A stretch of DNA of 64,000 bases, from NCBI GenBank assembly GCA_963790415.1, contig CAWBOK010000007.1, positions 1 to 64,000 of the forward strand, read 5' to 3'. This DNA is from JAJZQZ01 sp963790415 (lineage in GTDB: Bacteria; Actinomycetota; Thermoleophilia; RBG-16-64-13). Position numbers and translations under genes: made by a program. The notes beneath the pieces were generated by a model. That model had not been told where the DNA came from. It saw only the letters and a list, made by a program, of their open reading frames with translations, and searched no databases. This document shows, piece by piece, positions 53,487 to 61,872 of the stretch (position 1 is the first letter of the stretch; every line of letters begins with the position of its first letter).

Positions 53487-53645
53487 AGGCTGCTGAGAAG
53501 TGATGCTTCGCCTTCAGAGCGCGATGGGCAGGCGCGAGACAAGGACGCAGGAAGCGCTCGTAGCAGCGCTACGTGCGCGACCGAGGACGCCGTATCGCGC
53601 CGGCCAGTGCGTTCTGGGGTCCAAGGCTTCGATTCTCAGCAGCCT
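53487..53645. repeat. Dispersed hairpin repeat, copy B (longest)
   Basis: Ends in a 13-bp perfect inverted repeat: AGGCTGCTGAGAA (53487-53499) and TTCTCAGCAGCCT (53633-53645). Compared with copy A, the paired bases GAAGA/TCTTC have become GAGAA/TTCTC, so both arms changed together. Inside are a second hairpin (CGTAGCAGCGCTACG) and the shared core CGCGCCGGCCAGTGCGT, CCAAGGCTTCGA. It abuts the stop of the short SLH gene. Confidence 0.8.
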
Positions 53646-53646
53646 C

Positions 53647-54039
53647 CTAGCTCACCATCATCGTGTAAAGAATCTGCGCCACCTCGCCGCGGCTGGCTAA
53701 GGCCCATGGGGCCCAGCCGGGGCCGAAGCCCTGAAGGCCGCCCAGCAGGCCCAAGTACTCGGCGTGTCGCATCGTCGGTCCGTGCATGGGGTCGAACATG
53801 CCCAGCGAGCCCGAGAAGCCGGGAGTGACAGGCGGAAGACTCACACTCGGGTCATTGTACAGGGAGCGCATGACCATGGTCACCACTTGGGCCCGCGTGA
53901 TGGAGTTGTAGGGACCGAACGTCGTGGGAGTCTCGCCGTTGGCTATTCCGGCCACCGCGGGCATCGCCGTGCCACCCAGGGCCAGAACGGTGACAAGCAG
54001 CAGAGTCACACCCACGACAGAAGCGATCATTCTTCGCAT
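53647..54039 (-). CDS. Short SLH-type secreted protein lacking its first repeats
   Basis: 130 residues from ATG 54039 with GAAGGGAG upstream. A signal peptide (VVGVTLLLVTVLALGGTAMP) leads directly into the middle of an SLH array: GETPTTFGPYNSITRAQVVT, then MHGPTMRHAEYLGLLGGLQG and LASRGEVAQILYTMMVS. In the 3.5-kb SLH protein the same sequence (TPTTFGPYTDISRAQVVTMV) begins about 100 residues into the array. The first one and a half repeats are therefore missing, either by natural deletion or an assembly collapse. Confidence 0.75.
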   Translation of the reverse strand: MRRMIASVVGVTLLLVTVLALGGTAMPAVAGIANGETPTTFGPYNSITRAQVVTMVMRSLYNDPSVSLPPVTPGFSGSLGMFDPMHGPTMRHAEYLGLLGGLQGFGPGWAPWALASRGEVAQILYTMMVS

Positions 54040-54191
54040 CTGCACTCCCTTCGAACCGTCCGCGGTCCCTTGCGCCCGGATTATCCCGATGCTAGTCCCT
54101 GGGGGAAGGAATGCAAAGCAAGGTGGGCGAACGTCGGGCGCGACCGGGGCTGCGGCACTCCATGAGCGCCCGAAGCGACAGAGACGATCAG

Positions 54192-55334
54192 CTATGCCAT
54201 GCCCACGGAGGGGCCGCCGCCCAGATCCCGCATACGAAGCCAGGCGCCAAGACGCTCGAGCCCTTCGGCGATGGAGACGGCAGGCCGGTATCCGAGTTCG
54301 CGTTGCGCGGCACTGATGTCGAACCAGTGCGATGTAGCCAACTCCTCGGCCAGGAAGCGCGTCATCCGGGGTTCCCCGGAGAGGCCGAGCCCGCCGTGCA
54401 GGCCTTCCAGCAACGTGCCCAGCACGATGGCGACGGGCCTGGAGATGGACCGCGTCACCGGGGGGAGACCGGCGACTGCCAGAATGCGGTCGATGAGCTT
54501 CCACAGCTCGACCGGCTCGCCGTTGGTCACGAAGTAGGCCCGGCCGGACGCCCGGGGGTTTCGCTCGAGGGCCTCGGCGGCCAACAAATGCGCCAGCGCG
54601 GCATTGTCGATGTAGGTCGTGTCCACGATGTTCGTGCCGTCTCCCACGCGCCGCACCTTGCCCGCCCGGGCCTGGGCGATGATCCGGGGCACGATCTGCG
54701 TGTCACCGGGGCCCCAGATGAGGTGGGGACGAAGCGAGATGGTCCGCAGGTCCGGCGAATCGGCCGCCAACACCATCCGCTCCGCCTCGGCCTTGGTGGC
54801 GGCGTACGGGGAGGCAGGCCGCTCCGGGTAGGGCAGGGATTCGTCGCCGCCCCGGATGTCCTGGCGGCCGAAGACCACGCTCGCCGTGCTCGTGAACACG
54901 AGACGCCCGACCCCTTCGGTCCGACAGGCGTTCAGCACGTTCTGCGTGCCGATCACGTTGGGACCGTAGAAGGCGTCTCGGCCGCCCCAGACAGCTGCCC
55001 GGGCCGCGTTGTGGAAGACCACGGCACATCCCGCGCAGACGGTGCGCACCGCGGACGCATCGGTGAGATCACCCCGGAAGACCTCCACGCCCAGGGACTC
55101 GAGCTCCGGGTACGCGCCGCGGGCGAAACTGCGGACACGGTACCCCGTCGCGCGCAGCTGCTCCACGATGGCGCGCCCGAGGAAGCCGCCGCCGCCCGTC
55201 ACCAGCACGGTGAGCCCGCCGCCGGGCTGCACGGCCGCCGCCGCGGTGCCGCCCTGCACGGCCGCGGGGCCGGCGCCCGCCACCACCGGCCGATCCTCCG
55301 CGGGTGAGCCGGATCGAGTGCCGTTCGCATTCAC
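54192..55334 (-). CDS. oleD: OleD: NAD(P)-dependent 2-alkyl-3-ketoacid reductase
   Basis: 380 residues. After a 40-residue Gly/Ala-rich head the Rossmann start is LTVLVTGGGGFLGRAIVEQL; then VFRGDLTDASAVRTVCAGCA, FHNAARAAVWGGRDAFYGPN, VFTSTASVVFGRQ and the catalytic YxxxK in SPYAATKAEAERMVLAA. FVTNGEPVELWKLIDRILAV is typical of the 3-beta-HSD/OleD group. In olefin biosynthesis OleD reduces the beta-keto acid made by OleA to the beta-hydroxy acid. Its start overlaps the oleC stop as ATGA. Confidence 0.9.
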   Translation of the reverse strand: MNANGTRSGSPAEDRPVVAGAGPAAVQGGTAAAAVQPGGGLTVLVTGGGGFLGRAIVEQLRATGYRVRSFARGAYPELESLGVEVFRGDLTDASAVRTVCAGCAVVFHNAARAAVWGGRDAFYGPNVIGTQNVLNACRTEGVGRLVFTSTASVVFGRQDIRGGDESLPYPERPASPYAATKAEAERMVLAADSPDLRTISLRPHLIWGPGDTQIVPRIIAQARAGKVRRVGDGTNIVDTTYIDNAALAHLLAAEALERNPRASGRAYFVTNGEPVELWKLIDRILAVAGLPPVTRSISRPVAIVLGTLLEGLHGGLGLSGEPRMTRFLAEELATSHWFDISAAQRELGYRPAVSIAEGLERLGAWLRMRDLGGGPSVGMA

Positions 55335-57029
55335 TTCGTCAGCCTTCGCTCCGCCCAGGCCGCCAGCTCCTCGCGGCGGATCTTGGCGTTGTGCCGAATA
55401 TCCACGGGGAAGCCGGGGTGATAGAGCACCGTGCGTATGCCGGCGGTACGCGGGTCCGCGGCGCCGAGGGCCAGCAGTTCCGCCGTCAGACCTTCGCGCC
55501 CGCCCCCCGGGTCTCCCTGCTGCAACTCGATGACGATCACGGGCCGCTGCCGACCTCGTTCGCCCAGTCCCACCAGAGCGCTGCGGCGGACGCGCGGGTG
55601 ACCGTTGAAGATGGCTTCACACGGGATGGTGAACAGGGTAGCTTCCGCGGTCTCCACACGGTGGGCCGTGCGCCCGCAGAACCAGAGACGCCCCTCGACG
55701 TCGAAGTAGCCCACATCGCCCATGCGGTGCCAGATGCCCCCATCGCGGGCGTCCGCGATCTTGCCGAGGCGCGTCGCTTCCGGCTGCCGGAAGTACTCCT
55801 TGGTCACGTTGGGGCCCTTGACCACGATCTCGCCGATCTGCCCGGTGGCGAGCGGCGTGGCGTCAGACCACATGGCCAGGGGCTCGTCGGTGACCCTCAC
55901 GATGGCGACGTCCAGGCCGTCCATGGGCCGTCCCACGCACGTGCCGGCGCCCGCCTCGGAGAGATGCCGCGTGGTAGCGAGGATCTCATGGCTGTCGATG
56001 CTGGAGACGGGCAGTACCTCCGTGGCGCCGTAGGGTGTGTGGATACGCGCATCCTCCGGCAGCAGAGCGCGGAGTGCGTCGAGCAGGGCAGGGCGGACAG
56101 GTGCACCGGCCGTGATGACCCGCCTGAGCGTGGGCAGCGTGGCCCCGGTCTCCCGCCCCCAGCGTGCCAGGTTCTCCAGCAACGCGGGTGAGCCGTACAG
56201 GCTGGTGCACGTGTGGGTACGCAGGGCATCCGCTATGCGCGCGGGGTCGGCGCTGCCGGGCTTGGTGGGGTCCATGTCCGGGATGACCGACGTGATGCCG
56301 AGTACCGCGTCGAACAGGGAGAAGAGCGGGAAGGTGGCCAGGTCGACGTCGCCCTCGGCGTAGCCGAAGTGCGTACTGCAGGTATTCCACTTGGGCATCG
56401 AACATGGCGTGCTCGTACACGACGCCTTTCGGTGGTCCGGTGCTCCCGGTGGTGAAGAAGATGGCGGCCATGTCGTCGGGCAGCGAGGGTTCGGGCGAGA
56501 ACGGGCGCCAGGGCTCGCTCTGCAGCAGCCCGTCGAACGTGTAGCCTCCCCAGAAGAGGCGCCGGCCCACGGTGACGGTGGCTTTGACCGTGGGGAATCG
56601 GCCGGGCGACATCATCCGCACCGCCTGCGCCAGAGGCACGCCGATGAACGCCCCGGCGCCCACGGCGGAGAGGTTGTCCACCAGCCGCTGCCGTCCCATG
56701 CCCGGATCGATCATCACCGGCACCGCTCCGGTGCGCAGCAACGCGAACGTGATGGCGAACAGTTCGAACGACGGTCTCACCATCAGGATGGTGCGCACAC
56801 CCTTGCCGATGCCGATCCTCTGGAACGCGTGGGCCAGGCGATCGGCCGTCTGATCCAGTTCCCGGAACGTCCAGCTGCGGGACCGTCCCTGCCCTCGCGG
56901 ACCGCCGCGCCCGCCGCGGCCGGCGACCGCCGCGCGGATCACGGCCGGTCGGTCGGGGAGGCGCTCGGCGACGCGAGACAGGTGCTCGCTGAGGTTGGCG
57001 GTGGCGGTGGCGGCGCCCGGGCTAGGCAT
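55331..57029 (-). CDS. oleC: OleC: beta-lactone synthetase, one frameshift
   Basis: About 566 codons. The AMP-forming fold is clear: WTFRELDQTADRLAHAFQRI, GVRTILMVRPSFELFAITFA, the phosphate loop FFTTGSTGPPKGVVYEHAMF, then after a frame change near 56380 FGYAEGDVDLATFPLFSLFD, SLYGSPALLENLARWGRETG, TPYGATEVLPVSSI, IWHRMGDVGYFDVEGRLWFC and VDIRHNAKIRREELAAW. The LFSLFDA and HRMGD signatures match OleC. It cyclises the beta-hydroxy acid to a beta-lactone using ATP. Between oleB and oleD, overlapping both. Confidence 0.9.
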
Positions 57030-57951
57030 CGGGCGGCTCGGCGACCGGGTGCCGCCGGAGGAAGGCGCTCAGCCGTTCCACGATCGGCTCCGGGGCGTCC
57101 TCCAGGACGTAGTGCCCGGCGCCGGGGAAGGTGTGGACCTCCGCGTGGGGGAAGCGGCGGCGCCACTCCGCGAGGATGGCGCCATCGAACACGAAATCGT
57201 CCTCTCCCCAGCAGATGAGCATCGGGGTATCCCGGAACGCCTGGATGTGGTCGTCCACCCAAGAAGCCAGGCGATAGCTGCGATCCTTCCGGGACAGCGG
57301 GATGTCCTGGACGAAGCGCAGCGTGGCGATGCGGTCCCGCCAGTTGTCGTACGGGGCGGTGTACGCACGCCGGACGGGGGCCGGCATGGGCGTCTTCACG
57401 GCCATGCGGGTGGCCGGCCACGCGAACGCGTTCAGACCCCGCACGAGCAGGGTCGGAAGCACGGGCACGCTCTTCACGAAGCGCAGGCGCAGGGGCAGCC
57501 GGCGGCCGGGCGGGAGTAGGAACGCGGCCGTGTTCAGCACCACGATCCGCGCGATGCGTTCCGGCCGGCGGCAGGCGCACGCCATCCCGATCATGCCGCC
57601 CCAGTCGTGCACGACCAGCGTCACGCCGCGCGTGAGGTCGAGGCGGTCGAGCAGCGTCTCCAGGTTGTCGACGTGGCTCTCGAGCGTGTACGCGAACTCG
57701 GTGTCCGTGGGCCGGGAGGAGAGACCGCACCCCACGTGGTCCGGAGCCACGAGGCGGTAGCCGGGCGCGAGAGCGCTTATGACCCGGCGGTAGAAGAAGG
57801 ACCAGGTGGGATTCCCGTGCAGGAGCACCAGCGGGTCCCCGGACCCCACGTCTAGATAGTGCATGGTCTGGCCGGCGACGTCCATCCAGTGGCTCTGGAA
57901 GGGATAGAGACCGGGAGCAAGGCGGGCGCGGATGTGGTCTTCGAGCGTCAT
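57022..57951 (-). CDS. oleB: OleB: beta-lactone decarboxylase (alpha/beta hydrolase)
   Basis: 309 residues from ATG 57951. Haloalkane-dehalogenase-like fold: PLVLLHGNPTWSFFYRRVIS (oxyanion), APDHVGCGLSSRPTD, nucleophile Asp in LVVHDWGGMIGMACACRRPE, acid region MLICWGEDDFVFDGAILAEW and His in FPGAGHYVLEDAPEPI. OleB removes CO2 from the beta-lactone to give the long-chain olefin. It lies between the second OleA-like gene (31-base gap) and oleC (8-base overlap). Confidence 0.9.
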   Translation of the reverse strand: MTLEDHIRARLAPGLYPFQSHWMDVAGQTMHYLDVGSGDPLVLLHGNPTWSFFYRRVISALAPGYRLVAPDHVGCGLSSRPTDTEFAYTLESHVDNLETLLDRLDLTRGVTLVVHDWGGMIGMACACRRPERIARIVVLNTAAFLLPPGRRLPLRLRFVKSVPVLPTLLVRGLNAFAWPATRMAVKTPMPAPVRRAYTAPYDNWRDRIATLRFVQDIPLSRKDRSYRLASWVDDHIQAFRDTPMLICWGEDDFVFDGAILAEWRRRFPHAEVHTFPGAGHYVLEDAPEPIVERLSAFLRRHPVAEPPDA

Positions 57952-57982
57952 GGGGCGGGGTTGCGCACGTGCCCTTTTCGGT

Positions 57983-58865
57983 CTAGCGCGGCACTCTGTA
58001 GAGCGCCAGCGAGGTGGCGATCCCGGCCCCCACGGTGAGGAACACCACGTTCCGGGCGACGGCGAAGCGGCCGTCGGAGAGCACCTGGTCGAGCGCCATG
58101 CCCACACCAGAGGTGTGCACGTCGCCGTAGATCTCGGTCACATCCACGATCCGGTCGCCCAGCCCGGTCCTGTCCTCGAGGCCGGCAAGAAAGTGCGGCG
58201 GGCTCTGCGACGGCACCACCAGGTCGATATCCTCGTCCCGAAGCCCGGTCTCCCCTTGGAACGCGCGCAGCGCCTCGACGGCGGCGTCGACACACTCCGA
58301 CGCGTACGTAGGGGTGGAGTGCATGACCAGCCGGCTCTCCGTCTGCTCTCCCGGCCACTCGACGCGGCCCCGGTGGGACTCCAGGCGGCTGGTGTCGGAG
58401 TCGCTCCGAAAGGCCACAAACCCCTCGTCGGCCGCGCCGGGGGTCAGGAGAACGGCAGCAGCCGCGGGCGCATAGGCAAAGTCCCGGCTCTTCCCGGCCC
58501 GGGGTTCGGCATCGCCGGCCACCACAAGGGCGTGCCGGCGTCAGGCCGGACTGCAGGAAGCCGTCCGCCACCATCACGGCGGTGAGCAGGCCGCACCCGC
58601 CGTTGGAGAGGTCGAACGAGAAGGTACCGGGTGTGCCGTTGAGGCCCACGTTGGCGCCGATCCCGCGCTGGATGAAGCTGGCGATGGCCGGCTCGATGAT
58701 GTGTCGGTCGCGGTAGACGCCGGCGTTGATGAGGATACCCACGTCTTCGGGCTTCACTCCGGCCTTCCGGAGGCATCCCTTCCCCGCCCGCACCTCGAGA
58801 TCGATGGAACCCGCGCCGGAACTCGGCTCCCAGGCTATGTCCACGGCGTGGATCCGGCTACCCAT
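57983..58865 (-). CDS. Second OleA-like thiolase-fold subunit without catalytic residues, one frameshift
   Basis: About 294 codons. ATG 58865 overlaps the stop of the first OleA gene by eight bases. The thiolase fold is clear (LRKAGVKPEDVGILINAGVY, RGIGANVGLNGTPGTFSFDL); after a frame change near 58530 it continues to VFLTVGAGIATSLALYRVPR. All three catalytic positions differ from the partner: where it has NACAG this has NGGCG (Gly at the Cys site, codon 58596-58598); the His motif IPHQTS is VPSQSP; the Asn motif YGNTAST is YGDVHTS. So it should not condense acyl groups itself. Lipstatin LstB is a known inactive OleA partner; a heterodimer is inferred. Confidence 0.8.
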
Positions 58866-59937
58866 AGCGCGCGGCCAACTCATCCATGGTGAACCCGACC
58901 ACTCCGAGCACGATGCCCGAGGCCAGCGCCATGAGAACGACGTTCTCTCCCGGCTGTATCCGACCCTCCTTCAGCAACCCGTACATCGCCAGGAAGTGCG
59001 AGGTGGAGGCCGTGTTCCCGTACTCTTCCAGGTTCACGACCACCTCCTTGGGTGTAGCGTGGAGATGCTTGGAAAAGCGCCTGCCCCCGGAAGCGATCGC
59101 CGAGGCGGAGGTCTGGTGGGGGATCAGGTAGTCGATCTCTCCGTAATCCAGGCCCCATTCGTCGAGCGTCCGCTCCAGGATCTGCAGCGAGCCGGAGATG
59201 GCGGCTTGGTGAATCCTGCGGGCGTCCGTGGTCATCTCGCCGCCCGGCGCGTCTTCGCAGGCTCCACCTATGCAGAGATCGCTGAACTTGGCCAGGGTCA
59301 CGAAGCCGGCGGTGGTGAGTCCGGCTTGGTCCGGGCCCGAACGCTCCACGATCACCGCCGCCCCGCAGTCACCGAGGCTGAGCGACGCCAACTGTCCGCT
59401 GAGAACGGACTTCACGTGCGGCACGGCGTTCTCGCTCAGCGAGGTGATGTACTCGCCCGAGATCACCATCCCTCGGGTGATGATCCCTCTCCGGACGAAA
59501 TCGTTCATGATGAACACGCCCGTGAGCATGCCCGCGCACGCGTTGGCGACGTCGAACGCGAGCGCCTTCTTCGCGCCTATAGCCTCTTTCACGTACAGCG
59601 AGAGGGGCGGCTCGTACACGAAGTTGAGCCCGTCCTTGAACTTGGAGATGGAGCAGCAGATGATCATCTCCAGGTCCGCGGCCTCGTGGGCGGAGTACCG
59701 AAGGCATTCCTTGGCCGCTTCCACGGACAGGGTGTATGAATCTTCACCCTCGGCGCATACGCGGCGCTCGCGGATGCCGGTGTGGCCTTCCAGGTCGACG
59801 CGCCCGCGCGTCTTCACCCGTGCCATCAGGTCCTTGGTGGAGAGGCGCTGCTCGGGAAGCGTCGCGCCGATGCTTTCGAAACGCGCGGCGAACGGCGCGC
59901 GGGGGGATTCTCTCTGTGCTGGGGCGGCTGGGAACAC
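58858..59937 (-). CDS. oleA: OleA: thiolase-fold acyl-CoA condensing enzyme
   Basis: 359 residues if begun at GTG 59937; the start is uncertain because no good ribosome site is seen. FESIGATLPEQRLSTKDLMA opens the FabH/OleA fold. Catalytic triad: Cys in FDVANACAGMLTGVF (codon 59536-59538), His in YLIPHQTSASAIASG and Asn in NLEEYGNTASTSHFLAMYG. GDCGAAVIVERSG is also typical. OleA condenses two fatty acyl-CoAs head to head to a 2-alkyl-3-ketoacid. First gene of the leftward five-gene ole operon; behind the dyad at 60000-60036. Confidence 0.87.
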   Translation of the reverse strand: MFPAAPAQRESPRAPFAARFESIGATLPEQRLSTKDLMARVKTRGRVDLEGHTGIRERRVCAEGEDSYTLSVEAAKECLRYSAHEAADLEMIICCSISKFKDGLNFVYEPPLSLYVKEAIGAKKALAFDVANACAGMLTGVFIMNDFVRRGIITRGMVISGEYITSLSENAVPHVKSVLSGQLASLSLGDCGAAVIVERSGPDQAGLTTAGFVTLAKFSDLCIGGACEDAPGGEMTTDARRIHQAAISGSLQILERTLDEWGLDYGEIDYLIPHQTSASAIASGGRRFSKHLHATPKEVVVNLEEYGNTASTSHFLAMYGLLKEGRIQPGENVVLMALASGIVLGVVGFTMDELAARYG

Positions 59938-59999
59938 GAGGATGCAGAATACCCTGTTCCGCGAAATAGTACCCGTGTTCGGCAGACGTTTGACTTTGT

Positions 60000-60036
60000 C
60001 GCAGGAGTGGTCTGGTACAATGCGACCACTCCTGCG
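60000..60036. promoter_or_regulatory. 13-bp perfect inverted repeat around a -10-like TACAAT
   Basis: CGCAGGAGTGGTC (60000-60012) and GACCACTCCTGCG (60024-60036) pair perfectly around 11 bases, TGGTACAATGC, which contain an extended -10-like TGGTACAAT on the plus strand. It sits between the divergent oleA and substrate-binding-protein genes. Operator of a dimeric repressor is the simplest reading. A -35 TTGACT lies 20 bases upstream, rather far. Confidence 0.6.
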
Positions 60037-60225
60037 GAGCATCTCGGGACAGCCTGCCAATTGGGGGGTAGGGCGTTCGACGGGTCTCGGGACGCGGCGA
60101 CCGGGAGTCGCACCATCGGTCTTGCGAGTATGTCGGGTGCTATCAGGGGGTGGCTATGAGATGAACGAAGAACGGTACTCCATGCACGTTTCCACGACTT
60201 TCGTGACATTCTCCAGGGGGGTTTC

Positions 60226-61569
60226 GTGAAACACAGAAGACTTCTTCTCATCGGGGGGGCACTCGTGGTGCTCGCTCTCGTCGCCATGTCGCTGGCGGCA
60301 TGCGGTTCCAGCACGACGACCACGTCCGTACCACCGACCGACACGACCGCGGCAGCCGGTTCGACCGACACCACGGTCGCAGGCGCTGAAGCGGGCGACG
60401 ACATCGTCGTCGGCGCGATCAACTCCATGACCGGCAGCAACGTCTTGACCGGCCAAGAAGAGAAGTGGGCGCAGGAGAAAGCGGTCGCCGACATCAACGC
60501 CAAGGGCGGTGTCAAGCTCAACGACGGCAAGATGCACAAGATCGTGCTGAAGTTTGCCGACGACAAGAGCGATCCGACCGCGGGCGCCGCGGCCATGGAG
60601 CAGCTGATCAAGGTCGACGGCATCAAGCTCGTCCTGAGCTCGAACATCACTCCCGTCAACCAGGCGGCCGCGCAGGTGGCCGAGAAGTACGGCGTGTACT
60701 TCGACATCACCTCGAGTTGGATCGACGAAGCTTCCCCGGACGGGTCGTTCCCGGGATTCATCGGCGGCATGAAACTGAAGTGGTCGAGCGACTTCTTCGA
60801 GTCGGCCGGCCAATCCGGCAATGCGGCCATAGGCGCGATCAAGGCGATGGATCCGGCCGACACGCCCAAGAACTTCGCCGTCATGACCGACAACACGCCG
60901 GACGGCACAGGCTTCGGCAACGCCACCGAGGCGGGACTCAAGGCAGCAGGCTACAACGTCGTGACGTACGAGCAGTTCAGCTCGACGGGTACCCCGGACT
61001 TCTCCTCGATCATCCTGAAGTTCAAGGAGATGAACGTCGATGGCGTGGTCACGCTGATCGACCCCGCTTCCGGTATCACGTTCGTCAAGCAGATGAAGGA
61101 GGCGAACTGGTCGCCGAAGTACCTCTTCGGCTATAAGGGCTTCTGGCCCGTCGACTTCTACACCGCCCTCGGGTCTGACGCGGAGTACATCGGTCACGAC
61201 GGTTTCTGGTCGGAGACCTTGCCGTTCCCCTACTCCAAGGAACTGGGCGCGGCCTTCTCGGCCGATCATGGCGGGGCCACATCCAACAGCGTCGGCCTCT
61301 ACTACGCCGCGGTGCAGATCCTCGGCATGGCACTCGAGAAGGCCGGCGTTTCCGACCCGGGTCCCGTCAGGGATGCGGTCTTCGGCGCCACCTTCCCGGG
61401 TACCACCATGGGCGACATCGCCTTTGGGGGCATCTATCCTGACAATCCAGGCATCGCCCACATCCCGTTCCTGGCCTTCCAGTGGCAGGACGCGAAGCGC
61501 GTGGTCATCTTCCCGACGGAATTCTCCACAGGCAAGATGATGACGTTCGTTCCCTGGGACAAGAGGTAG
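60226..61569 (+). CDS. Branched-chain-amino-acid-type ABC substrate-binding lipoprotein
   Basis: 447 residues from GTG 60226 with AGGGGGG upstream. Signal peptide and lipobox (MSLAACGSS), a Thr-rich linker, then the LivJ/type I periplasmic-binding fold: VVGAINSMTGSNVLTGQEEK, VLKFADDKSDPTAGAAAMEQ, VLSSNITPVNQAAAQVAEKY, FGYKGFWPVDFYTALGSDAE and YYAAVQILGMALEKAGV. It captures an amino acid, amide or aromatic acid for the permease encoded downstream; the ligand is not evident. A strong terminator follows it, so it can be made in excess over the rest. Confidence 0.9.
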   Translation: MKHRRLLLIGGALVVLALVAMSLAACGSSTTTTSVPPTDTTAAAGSTDTTVAGAEAGDDIVVGAINSMTGSNVLTGQEEKWAQEKAVADINAKGGVKLNDGKMHKIVLKFADDKSDPTAGAAAMEQLIKVDGIKLVLSSNITPVNQAAAQVAEKYGVYFDITSSWIDEASPDGSFPGFIGGMKLKWSSDFFESAGQSGNAAIGAIKAMDPADTPKNFAVMTDNTPDGTGFGNATEAGLKAAGYNVVTYEQFSSTGTPDFSSIILKFKEMNVDGVVTLIDPASGITFVKQMKEANWSPKYLFGYKGFWPVDFYTALGSDAEYIGHDGFWSETLPFPYSKELGAAFSADHGGATSNSVGLYYAAVQILGMALEKAGVSDPGPVRDAVFGATFPGTTMGDIAFGGIYPDNPGIAHIPFLAFQWQDAKRVVIFPTEFSTGKMMTFVPWDKR

Positions 61570-61650
61570 CGGGCAGACAGAGCCATCGGAGGTAGTGTCG
61601 GCGTCGGCCTGACATAGCCGACACGACCGAGCAGGCGAGCGACTGACGAC

Positions 61651-61694
61651 GAACCCCCGCCCTCTTCGATTCCGAAGAGGGCGGGGGTTCTTTT
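61651..61694 (+). terminator. Rho-independent terminator
   Basis: An 18-bp perfect stem (61651-61668 with 61673-61690) beginning GAACCCCCGCCC, loop ATTC, followed by TTTTGTTGTG. It lies 82 bases after the binding-protein gene and before livG, and may give partial read-through. Confidence 0.92.
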
Positions 61695-61872
61695 GTTGTG
61701 TTCGTGCGCTCTCTGTCGAACAGGGAATCGCGCCGCGGGGACCGGCAGACCCGTATTCCCAAAGCTGGCGCCGTCTGGTATCGTACGCTCGGCTCGCGGC
61801 CGACGTGAGCGGTTTCTATTTCGGCAATCGGTCCTTGGGGGGGAATCAATTGCTGTGCGGTAGGTCAGCATA

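Noticed and set aside
59985..60021. Complete sigma-70 promoter TTGACT...TACAAT on the plus strand
   Set aside because: The spacing is 20 bases, too long for a normal promoter; only the -10-like element inside the dyad is retained.
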